From contig NZ_CP013187.1 in NCBI RefSeq assembly GCF_001444405.1, positions 1,550,001 through 1,614,000 on the forward strand: DNA of 64,000 nucleotides. Reading direction: 5' to 3'. Origin of the DNA: Pseudoalteromonas phenolica. GTDB taxonomy: Bacteria; Pseudomonadota; Gammaproteobacteria; Enterobacterales; Alteromonadaceae. Below are positions 18,138-27,173 of this stretch, one piece after another. Positions within the stretch are counted from its first letter, which is position 1. The number at the start of each line of letters is the position of its first letter. The notes below the pieces were generated by a model, which was not told where the DNA came from, ran no database searches, and saw only the letters and a program-made list of their open reading frames with translations. Made by a program: the position numbers and the translations under genes.

Positions 18138-20783
18138 ATGGGCAAATCGTTAGTAATTGTAGAGTCACCTGCAAAGGCGAAAACAATTAATAAATACTTA
18201 GGCAAAGACTACATTGTTAAATCAAGTGTAGGTCATGTGCGCGACCTTCCGACCTCAGGTGCAGGCAAAACAAAAGGGGTTGCGACCAAGTCTCCGGCAG
18301 AAGTAAGAAAAATGTCGCCGGAAGAAAAAGCCATATATAAGAAGAACAAAGATTACGCGAATTTAGTCGCACGTATGGGTATCGATCCTGAAAAAGGGTG
18401 GGAGCCACATTACGAAGTACTTCCAGGCAAAGAAAAAGTCGTACAAGAACTTAAAAAACTCGCTGAAAATGCCGACCATATCTATCTCGCAACCGATTTG
18501 GATAGAGAGGGGGAGGCAATCGCTTGGCACCTTGAAGAAATCATCGGTGGTGAGCCAGAGAAGTATAAGCGCGTTGTTTTCAACGAAATCACCAAAAATG
18601 CGATTCAACAAGCATTCGAAGCGCCAGGTCAACTAAATACAGACATGGTTTATGCGCAACAGGCGCGCCGCTTCTTGGACCGTGTCGTTGGTTTCATGGT
18701 TTCCCCTTTATTATGGCAAAAAGTCGCACGTGGTTTATCTGCGGGCCGTGTGCAGTCAGTTGCAGTAAGACTTCTGGTAGAACGTGAACGTGAAATCAAA
18801 GCGTTTATTCCTGAAGAGTATTGGGATATTCACGCAGATACAAAAACCAAAGCTGAAGATGTTCGCTTTGCGGTCACTAAGTTCCAAGGCCAAGCGTTTA
18901 AGCCTGTGAACGAAGCTCAAGCTATGGCAGCGGTTAATACTATTGAGTCTTCTTCATTAAGCGTTGTTAAAGTAGAAGAAAAGCCAAGTAAGAGTAAGCC
19001 AAGCGCCCCATTCATCACATCGACGATGCAGCAGGCTGCAAGCACTCGCTTGGGTTATGGTGTTAAGAAGACCATGATGTTGGCTCAGCGTCTTTATGAA
19101 GCTGGTTACATTACGTATATGCGTACTGACTCAACCAACCTTTCAAATGATGCGGTTGCAATGTGTCGTGACTACATTACAGATAACTTTGGTAATAAGT
19201 ATTTGCCTGAAAATCCAATTAAATACAGTGCAAAAGGTAATGCGCAAGAGGCGCACGAAGCCATTCGTCCATCAGATGTAAATGTACTATCAGGTCATGT
19301 AGAAGGTGTTGATGCTGATGCTAAAAAGCTCTATGAGCTTATATGGCGTCAATTCGTTGCGTGTCAAATGACACCAGCAGAATACGACTTAACAACCATT
19401 ACGGTTGGTGCGGGTGATTACACGCTAAAAGCCCGTGGTCGAGTATTACGTTTTGATGGTTGGACTAAAGTACAGCCTTCAGTTCGTAAGAAAAACGAAG
19501 AAGATCAATCACTACCAGCCGTTGTAGTGGGTGATAATGTTGACCTAGTGGCTTTAGACCCTAAGCAGCACTTTACTAAGCCACCTGCACGATATTCTGA
19601 AGCAAGTTTAGTAAAAGAGCTTGAAAAGCGTGGTATCGGTCGTCCTTCAACATACGCAGCAATTATTTCAACCATTCAAGACCGTGGTTATGTACGCGTT
19701 GAAAACCGTCGTTTCTTCGCTGAAAAAATGGGTGAGATCGTCACTGACCGATTGGTAGAGAACTTCAACGACCTCATGAACTTCGACTTCACCGCGAAGA
19801 TGGAAGGTCGCTTAGATGACATCGCTGAAGGCGAGCGTATTTGGACTCAAGTACTTGATAAATTCTACGCTGATTTTAAAGAGCAGTTAGAAGTCGCTGG
19901 TGGTGACGAAGAAAATGGCGGTATGCGTCAGAACGTCATGGTTGAGACTGATATTGATTGTCCGACTTGTAATCGCAAGATGGGTATACGTACGGCTTCT
20001 ACAGGGGTTTTCTTAGGCTGTACTGGTTATAATTTGCCGCCGAAAGAGCGTTGTACAACAACCATGAACCTAGTGTCTGGTGATGAAGCAGTTGCGGCCG
20101 ATGTAGAAGACGTTGAAACTGAAACACTCATGCAGATGAAACGTTGTCCGATTTGTGAAACAGCGATGGACTCATACCTAATTGATGAGACCCGTAAGCT
20201 TCATGTCTGCGGTAATAACCCAGGTTGTAGCGGTTATATCGTTGAAAAAGGCACGTTTAAGATCAAAGGCTATGACGGTCCAGTAATTGACTGTGATAAG
20301 TGTGGTTCAGAGATGCAGCTTAAATCTGGTCGATTTGGTAAGTATTTCGGTTGTACCAACGAAGATTGTAAAAACACGCGTAAACTTCTTAAAAGCGGTG
20401 AGCCAGCGCCACCGAAAGAAGACCCAGTGCATTTACCTGAGTTACCTTGTGAAAAGTCAGAGGCGTATTTTGTATTACGTGATGGTGCTTCGGGTATCTT
20501 CTTAGCGGCACACACATTCCCTAAATCTAGGGAGACACGTGCGCCTAAAGTCGCGGAGCTAAAACAGTTCAGAGATAGAATTTCACCTAAGTTCTATTAC
20601 CTTGCGGATGCGCCTGAAAAAGATTCAGAAGGCAATTTAGCTGTTGTTCGTTACTCTCGTAAAACCAAGACTCAATATGTAATGACTGAAGTCGAAGGTA
20701 AAGCGACAGGCTGGAAAGCAACGTATGAAAACGGTAAATGGGTTGAAGAAGATAAGCCTAAAAAGAAAAAGGCTGCTAAATAA
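18138..20783 (+). CDS. topA: DNA topoisomerase I
   Basis: Type IA topoisomerase that relaxes negative supercoils. The 881-residue protein has the Toprim domain at the N-terminus (VIVESPAKAKTI; DLDREGEAIAWH near residue 120), the active-site Tyr327 in YITYMRTDSTN (E. coli Tyr319) and the RGIGRPSTYA motif near 500. The C-terminal zinc-ribbon region has at least three Cys clusters: CPTCNRKMG, CPICETAM and CDKCGSEM with CTNEDC. A Lys-rich tail ends the protein. The 237 bases upstream are AT-rich and probably hold the promoter; I could not define it. The Shine-Dalgarno is weak (AGGCAG). Confidence 0.97.
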   Translation: MGKSLVIVESPAKAKTINKYLGKDYIVKSSVGHVRDLPTSGAGKTKGVATKSPAEVRKMSPEEKAIYKKNKDYANLVARMGIDPEKGWEPHYEVLPGKEKVVQELKKLAENADHIYLATDLDREGEAIAWHLEEIIGGEPEKYKRVVFNEITKNAIQQAFEAPGQLNTDMVYAQQARRFLDRVVGFMVSPLLWQKVARGLSAGRVQSVAVRLLVEREREIKAFIPEEYWDIHADTKTKAEDVRFAVTKFQGQAFKPVNEAQAMAAVNTIESSSLSVVKVEEKPSKSKPSAPFITSTMQQAASTRLGYGVKKTMMLAQRLYEAGYITYMRTDSTNLSNDAVAMCRDYITDNFGNKYLPENPIKYSAKGNAQEAHEAIRPSDVNVLSGHVEGVDADAKKLYELIWRQFVACQMTPAEYDLTTITVGAGDYTLKARGRVLRFDGWTKVQPSVRKKNEEDQSLPAVVVGDNVDLVALDPKQHFTKPPARYSEASLVKELEKRGIGRPSTYAAIISTIQDRGYVRVENRRFFAEKMGEIVTDRLVENFNDLMNFDFTAKMEGRLDDIAEGERIWTQVLDKFYADFKEQLEVAGGDEENGGMRQNVMVETDIDCPTCNRKMGIRTASTGVFLGCTGYNLPPKERCTTTMNLVSGDEAVAADVEDVETETLMQMKRCPICETAMDSYLIDETRKLHVCGNNPGCSGYIVEKGTFKIKGYDGPVIDCDKCGSEMQLKSGRFGKYFGCTNEDCKNTRKLLKSGEPAPPKEDPVHLPELPCEKSEAYFVLRDGASGIFLAAHTFPKSRETRAPKVAELKQFRDRISPKFYYLADAPEKDSEGNLAVVRYSRKTKTQYVMTEVEGKATGWKATYENGKWVEEDKPKKKKAAK

Positions 20784-20804
20784 TTCTCTTTAGCTTTTAA
20801 TTGT

Positions 20805-20834
20805 AAAAACCCGAGCTCAGCTCGGGTTTTTTTA
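20805..20834 (+). terminator. Rho-independent terminator after topA
   Basis: CCCGAG and CTCGGG arms around a five-base loop (20810-20826), with flanking A and T runs. Confidence 0.9.
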
Positions 20835-20856
20835 TATGTGTTGTTACGTCATCTCA

Positions 20857-21148
20857 TACTAATCCGTTTGATCAATTGAGAGCTATTTTGAGGCAAGGAA
20901 AAGATGCAGATAACCCCGCTCACTGCTCCAGCTATCTGTGCGGCAACTACTTTCATAAAGGTAAGAAAATTTATATGTAGTGTTGGAGTAGAACATTCGC
21001 GTAAGAGCGTACACTTTTCAACAACATTATTTCGATGACGTTTGGGGGGGTTAAAAGTTTGTGAAGATATGAATCTTTGTCTGAATCGTTAAGTTAGCGG
21101 CCATATAGACCGCTTAAATTGATAAAAATATTGGCTAAAGGTTGGTAT
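20857..21148. repeat. MITE-like intergenic repeat, copy B
   Basis: This fills most of the gap between topA and the converging membrane-protein gene. The left end ATACTAATCCGTTTGATC is followed by CTATTTTGAGGCAAGG, closely matching the minus-strand reading of copy A at 6508-6662. The right end, AAAGGTTGGTAT (to 21148), is an imperfect inverse of the left end. The interior (about 290 bp) differs from copy A, so the two are relatives rather than identical copies. The right end overlaps the last codons of the gene ending at 21135. No coding sequence is seen inside. Confidence 0.5.
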
Positions 21149-22400
21149 ATAAGTGTTTAGATGAATTACGATTAGCAAAACAGGCAATGATAAAATAGCA
21201 GCAAGCTAAACCAAGACTCCCTGTTGAGACTTCTTCTGTTTCAACAACTATACCGGTAATGGCCAGTACAAAGCCCAATGTGAAGACCAGAGCAATACTA
21301 AAAAAAGCAGTCTTTTTACAATAGTTACCCACAGAAAAACATAAGAGTACGCCTGCCGTATTTACCAATGCATAAGCAGCAGTTAATCTGAAATTCGGCT
21401 CATCGAATCTGAGAAATTCTATGGTTCCAGCCAGTAACAAAGAGCAAACTAGTATGCATAGCGCATACTTTTCACATGCTTTTGCATAGGCTGTTTTCGC
21501 TTCACTGACACTGCTATAAATTGGTAAAGTGATCAATGTTCCCCATGCTTGCTGCCTCTGTATTCTTGTCCATAAAATCATAAAAGCAAGAATGCAAACA
21601 AGGTTTGAAAATATAAATAAGCTAGGTCTGCCCGCAACATAAAAGTAATTTAAACTAAGTAAGGCCATAAATATTACTAGTACGAGCACAGTGTATTGTA
21701 TGAGCGAGCGGCCCATAAAATAGCTTAATGGAAAAAACAATTTATTTAACCCTTGTCCATATCCTTTTAAAAAACCTTTAGGGATAGGAGACCAACCAGA
21801 CTGAAGTGCATGCTTATAATCAACCAGCGCTTGAGCTTGCCATTTGAACGCTGTACCAAAGTGTTTTCTAAACAGCACCAAATTGATGTTCATGAACAAA
21901 GCTAAAGCAGCCAGCCAAGTAGGTACCTCTTTGAAAACAACAGTAAAACCTATGATGGCGAAGAAAAAGTAGGCACTCGAGTTAAACATTTTGCTGGTAA
22001 CTCTGCACTTTAAATAAAACAAAGTGCCTATCAAAACTGAGACACTTAATAATTTAAGCACTTCGTATTGTTTAAAAATTATGGCACTTGCTAGTAAAAT
22101 AACGTGTGGCACAATAATGATAATGTGACCCTGTTTTACGATGTGTTTTGTATAACCAGGTACCAAGCTGTGCCACTCAGTGGCTTGAAGTCGAATGCTT
22201 TGCCAAGAGACTGATGCAAAAGCACAAATACTGGTAAAACAGATTGTAAATGGCAGGGCCTCGCTAACTCCCTTTGCCATAACAAAAACACTGATAATGA
22301 CAAAAATAAACATGGGTAGCAGGTAGTTTAAGCTGCCGCACTCTTTGAACCAATAGGCATAAAACCCTTTATGCCAAGCACGGTTTAGCATATTACTCAT
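21135..22400 (-). CDS. Polytopic membrane protein, probable ABC-2 type exporter permease
   Basis: A 421-residue integral membrane protein with about ten hydrophobic segments spread over the whole length (for example residues 28-45, 95-115, 225-245, 260-275 and 340-390). No catalytic motif is seen. It overlaps the upstream ABC ATPase gene by four bases (ATGA), so the two are translationally coupled, and a GntR/YtrA regulator heads the operon. By this context it is the permease of an ABC exporter. Sequence alone does not identify the substrate. Its last residues (YTNL and stop) are encoded by the end of repeat B. The permease role is inference; expression as a membrane protein is well supported. 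Confidence 0.7.
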   Translation of the reverse strand: MSNMLNRAWHKGFYAYWFKECGSLNYLLPMFIFVIISVFVMAKGVSEALPFTICFTSICAFASVSWQSIRLQATEWHSLVPGYTKHIVKQGHIIIIVPHVILLASAIIFKQYEVLKLLSVSVLIGTLFYLKCRVTSKMFNSSAYFFFAIIGFTVVFKEVPTWLAALALFMNINLVLFRKHFGTAFKWQAQALVDYKHALQSGWSPIPKGFLKGYGQGLNKLFFPLSYFMGRSLIQYTVLVLVIFMALLSLNYFYVAGRPSLFIFSNLVCILAFMILWTRIQRQQAWGTLITLPIYSSVSEAKTAYAKACEKYALCILVCSLLLAGTIEFLRFDEPNFRLTAAYALVNTAGVLLCFSVGNYCKKTAFFSIALVFTLGFVLAITGIVVETEEVSTGSLGLACCYFIIACFANRNSSKHLYTNL

Positions 22401-23236
22401 GAGTGTAACTCCACAAATAACTGCTCAAGAGATAATGTCGACACATGATTTACACCAGAAATATCTTGGTCCTGGTAACCTGAGATGATTGCTGCGTTAT
22501 TCTGTTTGTTAAGAATGTCAAAATCACTTAAATTAACCGACGTTTCGTTTGTGAAACTGATTTTTCGAACAGAGGTCTTAAGTTCATCTAATTCATTAAA
22601 GAGTTTGATTTCACCGTCTTTTACAAGTGCAACATGCGTCGCGACTCGTTCAATATCTGAAGTGATGTGTGTTGAGAAGATAACTCCAGAGCCTGATTCG
22701 AGCGATAGATCAAAAAGATCAAGCATAAACTCTCGACGGGCGATGGGATCTAAGCTGGCCACAGGTTCATCTAAAATAAGCAGTTTAGGCCTATATGCCA
22801 TAGCCATGATCAAAGCAAGCGCCTGTCTTTGACCGATAGATAGGTTTTCAACCATATCATCAGAATTTAATTCAAAACGTTTTAGCCAATCTAGCTCTAG
22901 TGTATTATCCCACTCGCTATAAAAACTTGAGTGTAAATCTAACGCTTCTCTAATTGAAAAACCTTCGTATCCAAAAGCTTGTTGTGGCACATAGCCAACT
23001 TGTGATTTTAATTCTGCATTTAATTGAGTCGGGTTTTCACCGAGGGTAAATACTTCACCCGTATCTACCTCAATAAGCCCAAGGGCACTGCGCAACAGCG
23101 TTGTTTTACCCGCGCCATTTTTTCCAAGTAAACCCACAACCATACCAGGTTCAATGGTTAAATTGATATTTTTTAAAACCATGCTTTGATTAAATATCTT
23201 ATGAACGTTTTTATATTCCAAAAGGGCGGTTGTCAT
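22397..23236 (-). CDS. ABC transporter ATP-binding protein
   Basis: A 279-residue ATPase. The P-loop GKNGAGKTT is at residues 38-46, the Q-loop in GYVPQQ near 88, a divergent signature LSIGQRQ (LSGGQ in the consensus) near 138, Walker B LLILDEP near 160 and the H-loop STHITSD near 195. A C-terminal domain of about 75 residues follows, as in exporters of the CcmA/YtrB class. An earlier in-frame ATG at 23251 lies inside the GntR gene, but ATG 23236 has GGAG eight bases upstream and begins two bases after the GntR stop. It forms an operon with the GntR gene and the downstream membrane protein. Substrate unknown. Confidence 0.88.
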   Translation of the reverse strand: MTTALLEYKNVHKIFNQSMVLKNINLTIEPGMVVGLLGKNGAGKTTLLRSALGLIEVDTGEVFTLGENPTQLNAELKSQVGYVPQQAFGYEGFSIREALDLHSSFYSEWDNTLELDWLKRFELNSDDMVENLSIGQRQALALIMAMAYRPKLLILDEPVASLDPIARREFMLDLFDLSLESGSGVIFSTHITSDIERVATHVALVKDGEIKLFNELDELKTSVRKISFTNETSVNLSDFDILNKQNNAAIISGYQDQDISGVNHVSTLSLEQLFVELHS

Positions 23237-23238
23237 TA

Positions 23239-23613
23239 TTATTGCTCCCATCTTTGTGAGATTATCTCAATTAGTTCGTTCACGGTTACACCAAGCTGTT
23301 TAGCCTGCTGAATAAGTTGATCTACTCCTTCATAAAGAAGCGTTTGACCTTGTTCCGATGATTGGGGTTGCTGCTCTGCAACCCGAGTAGGCTGGCCTCT
23401 TCGTCTTTCTAACCAACCTTGATCTACAAGCATGCCAATAGCCCGTGACACTGTCATAGGGTTCACGGTGAAATATTCTGCAATTTTTCTAACGGATGGC
23501 AACTCTTCTCCAGCTTGTATTTGGCCACCGACAATTAAACGAACGATTTGCTCGTGTAATTGTTTATAAATTGGATCGCCACTACTGGGGTTGACATTAA
23601 TAAATTCTAGCAT
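23239..23613 (-). CDS. GntR-family regulator, YtrA subfamily
   Basis: A 124-residue transcription factor. An N-terminal winged helix (residues about 10-78: DPIYKQLHEQIVRLIVGGQ, LPSVRKIAEYFTVNPMTVSRA, LERRRGQPTRV) is followed by a short helical tail of about 45 residues, too small for a ligand-binding FadR or HutC domain. This is the YtrA layout, in which the protein usually represses its own ABC-transporter operon. Upstream of the start lies a palindrome and three phased AATACA units (23628-23655) that probably bind it, and the divergent hydrolase-NatAB operon shares that region. A role in sensing membrane-active compounds is known for some YtrA proteins and is only inferred here. Confidence 0.9.
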   Translation of the reverse strand: MLEFINVNPSSGDPIYKQLHEQIVRLIVGGQIQAGEELPSVRKIAEYFTVNPMTVSRAIGMLVDQGWLERRRGQPTRVAEQQPQSSEQGQTLLYEGVDQLIQQAKQLGVTVNELIEIISQRWEQ

Positions 23614-23627
23614 TAATCTGAACTCAC

Positions 23628-23655
23628 TGTATTAATACAATAATACACCAATACA
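23628..23655. promoter_or_regulatory. Operator-like array in the GntR/hydrolase divergent region
   Basis: A perfect 12-bp palindrome TGTATTAATACA (23628-23639) is followed by AATACA at 23642 and 23650. The AATACA unit therefore repeats exactly every 8 bp, from 23634 to 23655. It lies 15 bp upstream of the GntR start and 48 bp upstream of the divergent hydrolase start, as expected for an autoregulatory site. A possible -10 TATCAT for the rightward operon is at 23668-23673. Binding is inferred. Confidence 0.6.
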
Positions 23656-23702
23656 CTAAGTTAAAAGTATCATAGTGTGTGTAAAAAGCAACAAGGAACT
23701 CA

Positions 23703-25226
23703 ATGATGAGCAGAAGTAACATGACAAAAATAGGTCTTTTTAAGTTAGCGGCTCTACCGTTAATGATGGGGCTTTCATCTTCAGCTATTGCAGAGCAAGA
23801 AAACCAAGTAAAACCAGAACTTACACCATGTTATGCAAAGGGTTTAGATGACAGATTATTATGCGGTAGCATTAAGCAGCCAGTTTCAGATAATCCAGCG
23901 GACGGTGAAATAGACATTCATTTTGCAATCATCCCTGCAATTAAACCAAGTAAACCAGATGAAGCTGTGCTTGGTTTTGCGGGGGGGCCTGGACAATCAG
24001 CGACAGAGTTAGCAGTCATTTTTGATAGAAACCTGCGCTATGCACGTGAATCAAGAGATATATTGCTTGTTGACCAGCGTGGTACAGGCAAATCTAATAA
24101 GCTTCAATGTGATGGTGCAGATTTAATTTCGCAATTTGAGCTAAATGATTTAACCGGAGACATGGATGCCTTCGCTAAAGAAGATACGGAAAAGTGTAAG
24201 GAAAAGCTTAATACAGACCTAACACATTATTCTACTGTAGCAGCGGCAAAAGACTTTGAAGCAGTTAAAGAAGCGTTAGGTTATAAAGGGCTTCACCTCT
24301 ACGGTGTGTCATATGGTACGCGCATAGCACAAGAATATACTCGTCAATTCCCAAGTTCAGTGCTTACCATTACGCTAGATGGTGTTGTGCCTATGCAGCA
24401 AAGTCTAACAGCGATAGGTAAGGCGATTGATGATTCGATGAATGCTTTACTTGATAGATGTGAAGCTGATGCAAATTGCTCAAAAAATTACCCAAATCTT
24501 AAAGCAAACTTCTACAAGTTACTTGAGCAATTAGATGAACAAGCCATTGAAACAACTGTTCGTCATCCAAGAACACATAAGAAAATAAACTTAGTGCTGA
24601 CCAAAATGAAGGTATTTAGTACTGTCCGTATGGCTTTATACAGTCACACCACGCGTGCATTAGTACCTTTAGCAATAAGTGAAGCCTTGAATGGTGATTA
24701 TTCACCGATTGTCGGTCTTCTGTCTTCGACAGATATGATGGATAGTATGGCGATGGGCATGCACAGTGCAATCGTCTGCTCTGAAGATTGGCCAAATTTA
24801 ACTGACTCCTCTCGTGCAGATCATGGCCAAGCATATATGGGAAGAATGATGATTGAAGGCTTTGATATTGCTTGTCCTATTTGGGATGCCAAACCTGTAG
24901 ACAAGTCTTTTTACGAACCAGTTAAAACAAATATTCCTACGCTTTTATTATCAGGCGGTTTAGATCCTGCTACCCCTGCAAGTTGGGCTGAAATGGCAAT
25001 GGTAGAAATGAGTAACGCAAAACACTTGGTTGCTGAGAGCGCAACACACGGTGTGGTATCACAAACCTGTGCTGCGAGTATTGTCGGTAAATTTATTGAC
25101 TCGAATGGGACTGAAGAATTAGATGCGACCTGCTTAGAAAAAGACAATCGCAAACAGTTTTTTATGAACCTAAATGGTGTTGCATTGCAAGCAGACAGTG
25201 ATTCTGAATCGAGTGAAAAGGAGTAA
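23703..25226 (+). CDS. Secreted alpha/beta hydrolase, TAP-like/proline-peptidase type
   Basis: A 507-residue predicted periplasmic serine hydrolase. A signal peptide ends near AIA (residue 30). The fold motifs are the oxyanion GGPG at 94-97, VDQRGTGKS at 123-131, the nucleophile elbow GVSYGT with Ser203, Asp421 in GGLDPATP and His449 in ATHG. This is the tripeptidyl/prolyl aminopeptidase-like family with a TAP-like C-terminal domain. Several Cys pairs suggest disulfides. AAGGA lies eight bases before the ATG. It is the first gene of an operon with a NatA/NatB-type ABC transporter three bases downstream, suggesting action on an exported or toxic peptide; the substrate is not known. Confidence 0.85.
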   Translation: MMSRSNMTKIGLFKLAALPLMMGLSSSAIAEQENQVKPELTPCYAKGLDDRLLCGSIKQPVSDNPADGEIDIHFAIIPAIKPSKPDEAVLGFAGGPGQSATELAVIFDRNLRYARESRDILLVDQRGTGKSNKLQCDGADLISQFELNDLTGDMDAFAKEDTEKCKEKLNTDLTHYSTVAAAKDFEAVKEALGYKGLHLYGVSYGTRIAQEYTRQFPSSVLTITLDGVVPMQQSLTAIGKAIDDSMNALLDRCEADANCSKNYPNLKANFYKLLEQLDEQAIETTVRHPRTHKKINLVLTKMKVFSTVRMALYSHTTRALVPLAISEALNGDYSPIVGLLSSTDMMDSMAMGMHSAIVCSEDWPNLTDSSRADHGQAYMGRMMIEGFDIACPIWDAKPVDKSFYEPVKTNIPTLLLSGGLDPATPASWAEMAMVEMSNAKHLVAESATHGVVSQTCAASIVGKFIDSNGTEELDATCLEKDNRKQFFMNLNGVALQADSDSESSEKE

Positions 25227-25229
25227 AAG

Positions 25230-25964
25230 ATGATTTCTGTAAATAACTTAGAAAAGAAAATCGGTTCAGTAAAAGCCATGAATAACCTGAGCTTTACTGC
25301 ACAAAATGGCAAAATCACAGGTTTGTTGGGACCAAATGGTGCAGGTAAAACCACCTGTTTACGTACTGTATTTGGTTTATTAAAAGCTGACAGTGGCAAT
25401 GCGGAGATTGATGGCATTGATGTCGCAAAAGAGCCAATGGCTGCAAAACAAAAATTGGGGTTGTTTCCAGATCCATGTGGTTTATACGAGCGTTTGACGC
25501 CGCGCGAGTACATTCAATTTTATGCTGAGCTCAGTGGCATGGAAACCGATGCTGCGAAAGCTGCAACCCAAGATGTGCTGAGTAAATTAAAAATGGATGA
25601 CATTGCCGACAGACGCTGCCAAGGCTTTTCTCAAGGCCAGCACATGAAAACGGCGTTGGCACAAGCAATCGTGCATAAGCCAACCAATATCATTCTAGAT
25701 GAACCAACGCGGGGACTAGATGTAATGAGCACTCGTATTCTTCGCGAGTTACTGTTGATGCTGAAAGAGCAAGGGCACTGCGTGTTGTTCTCAAGCCATG
25801 TAATGCAAGAAGTGGCCGCACTGTGTGATCATGTTGTGGTAATGGCGAAAGGGCAAGTTGTAGCAGAAGGCTCGCCAGCTGAATTATGCGAACGAACTGG
25901 TAAAGAAAGCCTAGAAGAAGCGTTTATTGAATTAATCGGTAGTGATGAAGGAATTGCAGCATGA
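25230..25964 (+). CDS. natA: ABC transporter ATP-binding protein, NatA-type
   Basis: A 244-residue ATPase with P-loop GPNGAGKT at residues 34-41, a divergent signature FSQGQ near 130, Walker B IILDEPTRGLD near 150 and the switch His in SSHVMQEV. This composition is typical of NatA, which with NatB forms an ABC exporter first described for Na+ in Bacillus. In proteobacteria the substrate is usually unproven. AAGGAG upstream lies within the end of the hydrolase gene, three bases before this one, and the stop overlaps natB as ATGA. The three genes are one operon. The symbol is by similarity only. Confidence 0.85.
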   Translation: MISVNNLEKKIGSVKAMNNLSFTAQNGKITGLLGPNGAGKTTCLRTVFGLLKADSGNAEIDGIDVAKEPMAAKQKLGLFPDPCGLYERLTPREYIQFYAELSGMETDAAKAATQDVLSKLKMDDIADRRCQGFSQGQHMKTALAQAIVHKPTNIILDEPTRGLDVMSTRILRELLLMLKEQGHCVLFSSHVMQEVAALCDHVVVMAKGQVVAEGSPAELCERTGKESLEEAFIELIGSDEGIAA

Positions 25965-27097
25965 TGAAGTTACTGTCAGTTTTATTTAAAAAAGAAGTAT
26001 TGGATGCAAGCCGCGACAAGCGTTCAGTAATGGCCGGTTTGTACTATGCTATTGGTACACCCATCATTATGTGTCTACTATTTTCAGTGATGTTAAAGCA
26101 ATTTGCGTCACCAGAAGATTTAAAAATTACCATTAAAAACGCAGAGCAAGCTCCTAATCTAGTTCAATATCTTGAAAGTAAAGAAATTGTGCATGGTACA
26201 GGCGAAGACGTTAAAGATATCGTACTAGAGATTAGCGATGATTTTGCTGAAAAGATGTCTGAAGGCCGCCCTGCAACGGTTACTGTGATAGCTGATAAGT
26301 CTAACGACAAGCTTCGTAAGTCAATTTCTCGTTTAGAACGTTCACTCGCACGCTATAACTCTGAAGTAGCGGGTTTACGTTTATTGGCAAGAGGTGTTGA
26401 TCCAACGCTTATGAGAGCGGTTGATGTACAAGTACACGATCAAGCGACGCCTGACTCTAAAGGCGGTATGTTCTTAGGTATTGCGACGCTATCTATCGTA
26501 CTGACACTGTTTTATGCGGCGATGAACCTAGCCATTGATACCAGTGCTGGTGAGCGTGAGCGCAATTCAATTGCATTATTACTAAGTCACCCAATTAGCA
26601 CATTACAAATCGTCTTGGCGAAGTCTGGTGCAATAGCAACATTCTCAATGTTAGGTCTTGCACTTATCTTAGTGGTTTCAAAGTTTGCTTATGGCATGGT
26701 GCCTTGGGAACAGCTTGGCTTTAGTGTTAACTTAAGCATTGAGTTTATGTTGTTCTGTTTTGTGATTGGTTTACCAATTGCATTGATGTCGGCAAGTTTA
26801 CAGGTGTTTGTGTCTTTCATGGCTAAGTCGTTCAAAGAAGCGCAAACCTACGTAACTATGGTTTTATTTGTACCTATGGGCCTTAGCATGGTAACCACTT
26901 ATGATATCGCGACAGACGTTGTACAGTGGCTACCAATCGCGGCACAACAATACGCCATGATTGAATTTATCAAAGGTAATGACATTCCTGTTGCACAACT
27001 GGCTTTATCAACATTGGTAACACTAGGACTGTTCGGTGTGTTTAGCTACCTAAGCAGCCGCATGCTGAAAAGTGAAAAAGTGGTATTCGGTTTATAA
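25961..27097 (+). CDS. natB: ABC-2 type permease, NatB-like
   Basis: A 378-residue membrane protein. One transmembrane helix lies near residues 28-47, a large extracytoplasmic domain of about 120 residues follows, and five or six helices occupy residues about 170-370. The GERERNSIALLLSHPIS segment between helices is characteristic of NatB/ABC-2 permeases. It begins inside the natA stop (ATGA); a second ATG one codon later is equally possible. It pairs with the preceding ATPase, and a terminator follows. Whether it exports Na+, a peptide or another compound cannot be told. Confidence 0.85.
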   Translation: MMKLLSVLFKKEVLDASRDKRSVMAGLYYAIGTPIIMCLLFSVMLKQFASPEDLKITIKNAEQAPNLVQYLESKEIVHGTGEDVKDIVLEISDDFAEKMSEGRPATVTVIADKSNDKLRKSISRLERSLARYNSEVAGLRLLARGVDPTLMRAVDVQVHDQATPDSKGGMFLGIATLSIVLTLFYAAMNLAIDTSAGERERNSIALLLSHPISTLQIVLAKSGAIATFSMLGLALILVVSKFAYGMVPWEQLGFSVNLSIEFMLFCFVIGLPIALMSASLQVFVSFMAKSFKEAQTYVTMVLFVPMGLSMVTTYDIATDVVQWLPIAAQQYAMIEFIKGNDIPVAQLALSTLVTLGLFGVFSYLSSRMLKSEKVVFGL

Positions 27098-27119
27098 TTA
27101 ATAAATAAAATATTCCCAA

Positions 27120-27148
27120 CCAGCCCCGTTCTTCACGGGGCTTTTTTA
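27120..27148 (+). terminator. Terminator after natB
   Basis: AGCCCCGT (27122-27129) pairs with ACGGGGCT (27135-27142), followed by six T residues. Confidence 0.9.
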
Positions 27149-27173
27149 TATGTGAACAGCTGTAAATGCAATG

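Noticed and set aside
24911..25513. 200-codon minus-strand ORF under the hydrolase and natA genes
   Set aside because: It runs antisense to two clearly conserved genes. Its composition is that of a reverse-frame shadow, and no start signal is evident.
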